Shown piece by piece: positions 58,473 through 64,000 of a DNA stretch of 64,000 nucleotides; position 1 is the first letter of the stretch, and the number at the start of each line of letters is the position of its first letter. The notes below the pieces were generated by a model that did no database searches, was not told the DNA's origin, and was given only the letters and a program-made list of their open reading frames with translations. The stretch covers positions 392,001-456,000 of the forward strand of contig NZ_CP155792.1 in NCBI RefSeq assembly GCF_039729015.1. The letters run 5' to 3'. Made by a program: the position numbers and the translations under genes. This DNA is from Blastococcus sp. HT6-30. GTDB lineage: Bacteria; Actinomycetota; Actinomycetes; Mycobacteriales; Geodermatophilaceae.

Positions 58473-58802
58473 ATGACCCAGCCGAACGAGCGCGACCTGC
58501 ACTCGGAGTTCCTCCGGGCGGACCTCTTCCTCACCGTGGGTCAGCCCGCCGAGGCCGCACGCATCCTGCAGCCGGTCGTCGACGCCGAGCCGCGCAACGA
58601 GGGGGCCCTGGAGCTGCTGGCCCGCGCCTACTACGGCTCGGCGCAGCTCGGTGCCGCCGAGGAGTCGCTGAGCCGGCTGGTCGAGCTGGCGCCCAGCAAC
58701 GGCTGGGCCCGCCGGGCCCTGGCCCGCACGCTCGAGCGGCAGAGCCGGGTGGGCGAGGCCGCTGCCCACCACCGGATGGCCGACGCCCTCGGCGCCGCCT
58801 GA
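58473..58802 (+). CDS. Tetratricopeptide repeat protein
   Basis: 109 residues forming about three TPR-like helical pairs: FLTVGQPAEAARILQPVVDA, ALELLARAYYGSAQLGAAEE and LVELAPSNGWARRALARTLE. Likely a small adaptor. Follows glgC by 38 bases on the same strand; the ATG at 58473 has only a weak ribosome binding site. Partner unknown. Confidence 0.82.
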   Translation: MTQPNERDLHSEFLRADLFLTVGQPAEAARILQPVVDAEPRNEGALELLARAYYGSAQLGAAEESLSRLVELAPSNGWARRALARTLERQSRVGEAAAHHRMADALGAA

Positions 58803-58936
58803 CGGTCTCGCCCCGGGCGGGCGGGGCGGTTCTGGGACGATGGGCCGGAGTGGCCGTCGCGCCCTCCGCATCCGCACGGGCGGCGCTGCCGCCGTCCCGG
58901 TCCCGATCCGAGCCGCCGGCTCGTCCAGGAGTCCTC

Positions 58937-59452
58937 ATGACCCGCCGCACCGTTTCCCGGGCGCTGCTCGCCCTGATCGTCTCCGTCGTCCTGACCGCCT
59001 GCGGCGGCGAGGACGGGGCGGGGTCGGCCTCCGGCGGGGCGGGGACGGCGGTGGCGGAGGCGGTCTCGACCGATCTCTCGGTCGCCCCCGAGGTGCCCGC
59101 GTCCGACGCCGAGGCGCCGACCGAGCTCGTGGTCGAGGACGTCGTCGTCGGTGACGGCGCCGAGGCCGTCGACGGCACCACCGTCGCGGTGAAGTACGTC
59201 GGCGCGTTCTACGAGACCGGTGAGGAGTTCGACTCCTCCTGGAGCCGCGGGGCCGACGAGACGCTGCCGGTCACGCTCGGGGCGGGCCAGGTCATCCCCG
59301 GCTTCGAGCAGGGCATCACCGGCATGCAGGTCGGCGGACGCCGGGTGATCACCATCCCCAGCGAGCTGGGCTACGGCGCCCAGGCCCGCGGGCCCATCCC
59401 GGCCGACTCCACGCTGGTCTTCGTGGTCGACCTGGTCGAGGTCACCGGCTGA
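58937..59452 (+). CDS. FKBP-type peptidyl-prolyl isomerase lipoprotein
   Basis: 171 residues. Signal peptide with lipobox VLTACGGED, then an Ala/Gly-rich linker and an FKBP domain (about 70-170): FDSSWSRGADETLPVTLGAG, VIPGFEQGITGMQVGGRRVI, GYGAQARG-PIPADSTLVF. Accelerates proline isomerisation of exported proteins at the membrane surface. ATG at 58937 has AGGAG upstream. It stands alone between the TPR gene and a small RG-rich protein. Confidence 0.92.
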   Translation: MTRRTVSRALLALIVSVVLTACGGEDGAGSASGGAGTAVAEAVSTDLSVAPEVPASDAEAPTELVVEDVVVGDGAEAVDGTTVAVKYVGAFYETGEEFDSSWSRGADETLPVTLGAGQVIPGFEQGITGMQVGGRRVITIPSELGYGAQARGPIPADSTLVFVVDLVEVTG

Positions 59453-59560
59453 CTGGCAGAGCGCTGGCGTCCACGTGCGCAGCGTGACGCCACGCCGCGG
59501 CACGCCGAGCCGGAGCGCCGTCGCCGCGTCGGCGGAGACACCCGTGGGCACCCGCTTCCC

Positions 59561-59764
59561 ATGAGCATTCTCGGAAAGCTGATGGGCACGGCGCAGAGCG
59601 CGACCCGGGGTGCGGCCCGCGGGGGACGGGGCGCCGCCCGCCCGGGGCGCGGCATGGGCCGCGCCACCACGCGCGGCGGCATGGGCACGGGGCGCGGACG
59701 CGCTCCCGCTGGCTCCGGTGGTGGCATCGGACGCATGGTGCAGGGCTTCCTGCGGCGTCGCTGA
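59561..59764 (+). CDS. Small RG-rich basic protein
   Basis: 67 residues: MSILGKLMGTAQSATRGAAR followed by RG/RGG-type repeats (ARGGRGAARPGRGMGRATTR, GGMGTGRGRAPAG) and ending RMVQGFLRRR. The hydrophobic-amphipathic ends and an RG core suggest nucleic-acid or membrane binding. No ribosome binding site is obvious. Such a composition could also be chance in this GC-rich genome, but a dedicated terminator follows. Confidence 0.6.
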   Translation: MSILGKLMGTAQSATRGAARGGRGAARPGRGMGRATTRGGMGTGRGRAPAGSGGGIGRMVQGFLRRR

Positions 59765-59772
59765 GCGCCGAC

Positions 59773-59800
59773 GACGACCCGGCCGCACGGCCGGGTCGTC
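59773..59800. terminator. Bidirectional terminator hairpin
   Basis: GACGACCCGGCCG and CGGCCGGGTCGTC pair over 13 bp between convergent genes (stops at 59764 and 59802). The two-base gap implies a real loop of four bases with 12 pairs. Confidence 0.8.
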
Positions 59801-59801
59801 C

Positions 59802-60353
59802 TCACTCGCAGATCTCGAGCCGGGTCACCGAGCCGTTGTGCGGGGTGATCGCGGGCATCGCGTCCGGTCCGAGCCCGGCCGCCACGGCCTGGGCGGCACG
59901 GATCGTGTCCCCGTGCGTCACGAGCGCGACCACGTCGGCCGGCGGCTCGGCGCACAGCTGGGTCAGGTACGCCGCCACCCGGGCGTGCAGCTCCGCCAAG
60001 CTCTCGCCGTCCTCGGCCGACCAGTGCGCGTCGGACCAGTCGACGACGTCCCACAGCTCGTGGGAAGCCCGACCCTCCAGCACCCCGTAGCCCTGCTCGC
60101 GCAGGGCGGGAGTCGTGCTGAACGGCAGCCCCGTGGCCCGGGCGCAGTGCTCGGCGGTCTGCACCGCGCGGAGCAGGTCGCTGGAGAGCAGGGCGCCCGG
60201 TCGCAGCCGGGCCAGCTCCGCCCCCGCCGCCTCGGCCTGCGTGTGCCCCAGCGGCGTCAGCGGCACGTGCGCCGTCTGACCCTGCATGAGCCCGGCGGCG
60301 TTCCACTCGCTCTGCCCGTGCCGCACGAGCAGGAGGGTGATGGGGGAGGCCAT
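59802..60353 (-). CDS. Histidine phosphatase family protein
   Basis: 183 residues. RHG motif LLVRHGQSEWN at the start (catalytic His), SSDLLRAVQTAEHCA, and the second His in VALVTHGDTIRAA. MSMEG-like phosphoglycerate-mutase relatives of this length act on sugar phosphates or nucleotides; the substrate cannot be told from sequence. ATG at 60353 is the family start. It is divergent from the Fic-like gene. Confidence 0.9.
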   Translation of the reverse strand: MASPITLLLVRHGQSEWNAAGLMQGQTAHVPLTPLGHTQAEAAGAELARLRPGALLSSDLLRAVQTAEHCARATGLPFSTTPALREQGYGVLEGRASHELWDVVDWSDAHWSAEDGESLAELHARVAAYLTQLCAEPPADVVALVTHGDTIRAAQAVAAGLGPDAMPAITPHNGSVTRLEICE

Positions 60354-60418
60354 GGCAAGGAGGCAGCGTAGGGCAGGGGTCTGCGAGAGGTGACGGCCCG
60401 CCTCGTACCGTCGTGGGT

Positions 60419-61207
60419 GTGACCATCCCCGTCCGCCCCGGTGCCGCGCGCCCCACCGCCCGTCCGGGCACCCCCGACCCGCTGGCCCCCCTGCTCGACC
60501 TCCCGGGTGTGCGGGCAGCCGCGGACGCCGCCCGCGCGGGCATCGACCGGCTGCTGGGCCACCGCGTGCTGCGCCGGGAGTCGGCGGGCGTGAGCACCGA
60601 GTCGGCCCTGCGCGGTGCGCGTGCCTCGGCCGCGCTGGCCGGCGTGGACGTGCCGCTGGCGGAGCTGCGGGCCGGCTCGGTCGGCGACCCGGTGGTGCAG
60701 GGGTCGCTGCGCGTCTCCGCGGCGCTGGGCTCGATGGTCGAGACCTGGCCGAAGGCGCCCGGGCAGGTGCTCGCCCGGCTGCACGTGCTGGCCGCTGCCG
60801 ACCTCGCCGACCGGGCCGACCTCGGTCGTCCGGCACCCCACGCGGGGGCCCGGCTCTCCGGCCTGTTCTCCGTCGTCACGGGCGCCACGACCGTGCCCGC
60901 CGTCGTCGTCGCCGGGCTGGTGCACGGCGAGCTGGCCGCGCTGGCCCCGTTCGGCACCGCCGATGGCGTCGTCGCCCGGGGCGCGGCCCGGCTGACCGGG
61001 ATCGCCCGCGGGCTCGACCCCAAGGCCGTGTCCGTGCCGGAGGTCGGGTTCGCCGAGCTGGGCCGGGAGGCCTACGGCGAGGCGCTGGCCGGCTACGCCT
61101 CCGGCCGGCCCGAAGGCGTCGCCGCCTGGCTGGTGCACTGCTGCCGGGCCACCGAGCACGGCGCGCTCGAGGGGCTGGCCATCTGCGAGAGCCTGCTCCG
61201 GGGCTGA
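60419..61207 (+). CDS. Fic-fold-like protein with degenerate active site
   Basis: 262 residues. VVAGLVHGELAALAPFGTAD followed by GVVARGAARLTGIARGL aligns without gaps to the Fic helix-loop-helix (H-x-x-F-x-x-I-H-P-F-x-D/E-G-N-G-R-x-x-R), with the catalytic His replaced by Ala176, GNGR by ADGV, but PF and the final Arg kept. Upstream, SAALAGVDVPLAEL resembles the inhibitory SxxxE(G/N) helix with Glu replaced by Ala74. It should not be able to AMPylate. GTG at 60419 has TACCGT 7 nt upstream. M. tuberculosis Rv3662c, as recalled, lies in the same slot near ssd. Fold assignment is an inference from motif alignment. Confidence 0.6.
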   Translation: MTIPVRPGAARPTARPGTPDPLAPLLDLPGVRAAADAARAGIDRLLGHRVLRRESAGVSTESALRGARASAALAGVDVPLAELRAGSVGDPVVQGSLRVSAALGSMVETWPKAPGQVLARLHVLAAADLADRADLGRPAPHAGARLSGLFSVVTGATTVPAVVVAGLVHGELAALAPFGTADGVVARGAARLTGIARGLDPKAVSVPEVGFAELGREAYGEALAGYASGRPEGVAAWLVHCCRATEHGALEGLAICESLLRG

Positions 61208-61245
61208 GCAGGGCGCCGCGCGCGCCGGAACGGGAGACTCGACGC

Positions 61246-62214
61246 ATGCGCACCCTCGACGTCCCCGGGCTCGGCCCCGTGAGCCGCATCGGCCTGGGCA
61301 CCTGGCAGTTCGGCTCCCGCGAGTGGGGCTACGGCGACACCTACGCCGACCGGGCGGCCGGCGACATCGTCCGCCGGGCGCGCGAACTGGGCATCACCCT
61401 GTTCGACACCGCCGAGGTCTACGGCTTCGGGCGCAGCGAGACGATCCTGGGCGAAGCGCTGGGGGAGGAGCGCGACCAGGTGGTCGTCGCCAGCAAGATC
61501 TTTCCGGTGGCGCCGTTCCCGCGGGTGGTGCGGCAGCGCTGGGCCGGGAGCGCCCGCCGACTGGGGGTGGACCGCATCCCGCTCTACCAGGTGCACCAGC
61601 CCAACCCGGTGGTGCCGGACACCGTGACGATGCCGGGTATGCGGGTGCTGCTGGACGAGGGGCGGATCGGCGCGGCCGGCGTCTCCAACTACTCGCTGGA
61701 CCGCTGGCGTGCCGCCGACGACGCGCTCGGTGTGCCGGTGGTGGCCAACCAGGTGCAGTTCTCCCTGGCGCACGCCGGGCCGCTGGCGGACCTCGTGCCC
61801 TTCGCCGAGCGCGAGCACCGGCTGGTGATCGCCTACAGCCCCCTCGCGCAGGGCCTGCTCGGCGGGCGCTACTCGGTGGAGAGCCGGCCGGGCGGGGTCC
61901 GGGCGGTCAACCCGCTGTTCGGCACCGAGAACCTCCGGCGCGTGGCGCCCCTGCTCGGCGTCCTGCGGGAGGTCTCCGACGCCCACGACGCCACCCCCGC
62001 GCAGGTGGCGCTGGGCTGGCTGATCGCCCAGCCGCGGGTGGTGGTCATCCCCGGCGCGTCCAGCGTGGAGCAGCTGGAGTCGAACGCCGCGGCCGACGAG
62101 CTGCGGCTGGCCCACGACGAGGTGGCGGCGCTGACCGCTGCGGCCCGGGCGTTCAGGCCCGTCTCGGCGGTCCGCACGCTGTTGGACGGCGTGCGGGAGC
62201 GCCTCGGGCGCTGA
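61246..62214 (+). CDS. Aldo/keto reductase
   Basis: 322 residues of a TIM-barrel AKR. GLGTWQFGSREWGYGDTYAD, GITLFDTAEVYGFGRSETIL (catalytic Asp and Tyr), VVVASKIFPV (Lys) and LYQVHQPNP (His) form the tetrad; AGVSNYSLDRW and PGASSVEQLESN bind NADPH. Substrate unknown. It lies 38 bases after the Fic-like gene on the same strand, with an ATG at 61246 but weak ribosome binding site. Confidence 0.92.
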   Translation: MRTLDVPGLGPVSRIGLGTWQFGSREWGYGDTYADRAAGDIVRRARELGITLFDTAEVYGFGRSETILGEALGEERDQVVVASKIFPVAPFPRVVRQRWAGSARRLGVDRIPLYQVHQPNPVVPDTVTMPGMRVLLDEGRIGAAGVSNYSLDRWRAADDALGVPVVANQVQFSLAHAGPLADLVPFAEREHRLVIAYSPLAQGLLGGRYSVESRPGGVRAVNPLFGTENLRRVAPLLGVLREVSDAHDATPAQVALGWLIAQPRVVVIPGASSVEQLESNAAADELRLAHDEVAALTAAARAFRPVSAVRTLLDGVRERLGR

Positions 62215-62221
62215 GCTGCGG

Positions 62222-63064
62222 TCAGGCGCCGCGGCGGCGCCGGCGGCCCGGGACCGGTGCCGGCCCCTCGACCAGCCCGGCGCGCAGCGCCCGGTGCCGG
62301 GCGTACCAGGCCAGTCCGACGACGGCCGCGCCGACGCCCATGGCCGCCCCGGTCACCACCGGTGCCGGGGGGACGGAGAAGCGGGCCCGCATGCTCACCG
62401 GCCGCTCGAAGCGCTGCACCGGCCAACCACGCTGCAGGGCGGCCTTGCGCAGCCCGCGGTCGGGGTTGACCGCGGTCGGGTGACCGACGGCCTCCAGCAT
62501 GGGCAGGTCGGTGATCGAGTCGCTGTACGCGTAGCAGTCGGCCAGGTCGTAGCCGCCCTCGGCGGCCAGCCGGCGGATGGCCTCGCCCTTGTTCTCGCCG
62601 TAGGCGTAGAACTCGATCTCACCGGTGTAGCGGCCGTCGACGGTGACCATCCGGGTGGCGACGACGCGGTCGACGCCGAGCATCTCGCCGATCGGCTCCA
62701 CCATCTCCGCCCCGCTGCTGGAGACGATGACGATCTCCCGGCCGGCGGCGCGGTGCTCCTCGATGAGGTCGGCCGCCTCGGCGTAGACGAGCGGGTCGAC
62801 GATCTCGTGCAGCGTCTCGTGGACGATCTCGTGGACCGTGGCGGCGTCCCAGCCGGTGACCATCGCGGTGAGCTGGGCGCGCAGGCGGTCCATCTGCTGG
62901 GCGTCGGCGCCCGCGAGGGAGAAGACGAACTGGGCGTAGGCCGTCTTGAGGACGGCACGCCGGTTGATCAGCCCGCCGTTGAAGAACGGCCGGCCGAAGG
63001 CCAGGGTGCTGGACTTGGCGATGACGGTCTTGTCGAGGTCGAAGAACGCCGCGGCGCGGGACAC
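62222..63064 (-). CDS. HAD-superfamily IB phosphatase (SerB-like) with C-terminal membrane helix
   Basis: 280 residues. FFDLDKTVIAKSS (nucleophile Asp), IVIVSSSGAEMVEPIGEMLG (Ser, motif II), GENKGEAIRRL (Lys) and CYAYSDSITDLPMLEAVGHP (motif IV). A helix near the end (VTGAAMGVGAAVVGLAWYA) suggests a membrane anchor. Rv3661 matches in length and context. GTG at 63064 is chosen because TACAGT lies 7 nt upstream; the GTG at 63073 would overlap that box. Confidence 0.88.
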   Translation of the reverse strand: MSRAAAFFDLDKTVIAKSSTLAFGRPFFNGGLINRRAVLKTAYAQFVFSLAGADAQQMDRLRAQLTAMVTGWDAATVHEIVHETLHEIVDPLVYAEAADLIEEHRAAGREIVIVSSSGAEMVEPIGEMLGVDRVVATRMVTVDGRYTGEIEFYAYGENKGEAIRRLAAEGGYDLADCYAYSDSITDLPMLEAVGHPTAVNPDRGLRKAALQRGWPVQRFERPVSMRARFSVPPAPVVTGAAMGVGAAVVGLAWYARHRALRAGLVEGPAPVPGRRRRRGA

Positions 63065-63190
63065 GGGAGCCACTGTAGGTCGATCGGCGGACCGGAACGG
63101 GGACCGCACACCGTCCACACCCGATGGGGTCATCCACAGTTCCCCTCCCGTTCTGGCACTGTCTGCCCACTGTCCGGTGAGGTCGGCGCC

Positions 63191-64000
63191 GTGCCCGTCC
63201 TGCCGCCGGTGTCCCGGCCTTCCCGCCCGCTGGTCGTCAGCGCCGACGAGGAGCTGCTCGACGAGCTCCTCCGGCTCCTGGCGGCCGCCGGGGCCGAGCC
63301 GGAGCTGGCCACCGGCGGGCCGGCGCTGCGGCGGGCGCACCGGGAGGCGCCGCTGGTCCTGCTGGGCGTCGACGCGCTGACCGCCGGGGCCGTCCGCAGC
63401 CTGCCCCGCCGGGCCGGGGTCCTCGTCGTGGCCTCCGGGGAGCTTCCCCCGGCCGAGTGGGCGGCCGCGGTGGAGGTCGGCGCGGAGCGGGTCGCCGTGC
63501 TCCCGGCCGACGAGGCGTGGCTGCTCACCCGCTGCGCGGCCGCCGTCCGTGCGCCGGCCGAGCGGGGGCCGCTGGTCGCCGTGGGCGGCGCGTGCGGCGG
63601 CGCAGGGGCGAGCACGGTGGCGGCCGCGGTGGCCGTCGGTGCCCCGAGGGGCGCGGTGCTGCTCGACGCTGATCCCTGGGGCGGCGGGCTGGACCTCCTG
63701 ATGGGGGCCGAGCTCGCCGAGGGGCTGCGCTGGCCGGGGCTCACCGGGCTGCGCGGGCGGGTGGCGGGCGACGCCCTGCTGGCCGCGCTGCCCGAGGTCG
63801 GCGGCGTGCACCTCCTCTCCGCCGACCGGAGCTGCGCCACGCCGATCCCCGACCAGGCGCTGACGGCGGTGGTGGATGCCGCCCGGGCGACCGGCCGCCC
63901 GGTCGTCGTGGACCTGCCGCGGCCTGGGCCCGACGGCGTCGGGGGCGGTCCGCAGGAGGTGCTCGCCGACGCCGACCTGGCGGTGCTCGTGGTGCCTGCC
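63191..64000 (+). CDS. Septum-site-determining protein Ssd/CpaE-like ATPase (3' end outside window)
   Basis: 270 codons are open to the end of the window. An N-terminal pseudo-receiver region (PLVVSADEELLDELLRLLAA) precedes a deviant Walker-A in GPLVAVGGACGGAGASTVAA (GG-x-G-A-S-T), then LLDADPWGGGLDLLMGAE, the MinD/CpaE-type signature. Rv3660c, Ssd, sits beside the HAD gene in M. tuberculosis and heads a tad (Flp) pilus cluster. The ATPase probably localises such a secretion system. GTG at 63191 starts the conserved part. Confidence 0.82.
   Translation, partial: MPVLPPVSRPSRPLVVSADEELLDELLRLLAAAGAEPELATGGPALRRAHREAPLVLLGVDALTAGAVRSLPRRAGVLVVASGELPPAEWAAAVEVGAERVAVLPADEAWLLTRCAAAVRAPAERGPLVAVGGACGGAGASTVAAAVAVGAPRGAVLLDADPWGGGLDLLMGAELAEGLRWPGLTGLRGRVAGDALLAALPEVGGVHLLSADRSCATPIPDQALTAVVDAARATGRPVVVDLPRPGPDGVGGGPQEVLADADLAVLVVPA

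Overview
The window is a chromosomal stretch of a very GC-rich actinobacterium. GTG starts, 4-base ATGA/GTGA gene overlaps, promoters with a TANNNT -10 box placed 6-8 nt before the start codon, and Mycobacterium-like gene order all point to Actinomycetota. The protein flavour (XRE regulator, PAS-ANTAR protein, long Gly-rich TPM-type protein) suggests Geodermatophilaceae or a close relative; that family assignment is an inference. No prophage, insertion sequence, CRISPR array or rRNA was seen. Nearly every base is in a core-type gene, and most other long open frames are GC-driven shadows.

Layout. 1-4.1 kb: end of a TPM-type protein, a decayed VOC/glyoxalase gene, a PPOX/F420-type oxidoreductase and two pirins. 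4.1-8.1 kb: a winged-helix regulator with a perfect palindromic operator, its MFS partner, and an ABC-F ATPase. 8.3-14.9 kb: complete mrpA(B)CDEFG cation/proton antiporter operon with every junction overlapping. 14.9-19.2 kb: leuA with a newly recognised LLL leader peptide, an XRE regulator and a phospholipase D family protein. 19.3-21.6 kb: ask-asd, with a clear internal start for the aspartokinase beta subunit. 22-26.5 kb: S9 peptidase and two CNNM/CorC-type membrane proteins; then tRNA-Pro(CGG).

26.7-43.2 kb matches the order of the M. tuberculosis Rv3667-Rv3683 block as I remember it: metallophosphoesterase, PonA2-like PBP, two ArsA-type ATPases, DUF4177 protein, RidA, hydrolase, Crp, small membrane protein, nth, TlpA-like, NUDIX, MarP, epoxide-hydrolase-like protein, DUF1469 protein, acs. 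The whiB gene and the metallo-beta-lactamase gene expected in this block are absent, and a cupredoxin lipoprotein is inserted before marP.

43.3-57 kb: FhuF-like Fe-S protein, DODA-type dioxygenase, a secreted protein with a sortase, scattered cobalamin genes (cobA/cysG, cobC-like, cobQ, cobD), a broken abrB, an orphan PemK/MazF toxin, PPOX protein, thioesterase, PlsC, PAS-ANTAR regulator and def. 57-64 kb: glgC, TPR protein, FKBP lipoprotein, small RG-rich protein, histidine phosphatase, a protein that looks like a Fic fold with both key residues lost, aldo/keto reductase, HAD phosphatase and the start of an Ssd/CpaE-like gene that probably opens a tad pilus locus beyond the window.

The most interesting points are the leuA leader peptide, the degenerate Fic-like protein beside ssd, the internal aspartokinase start, a sortase without its usual arginine next to a plausible substrate, two families of recurring intergenic hairpins, and a dozen genes with leaderless-type promoters.
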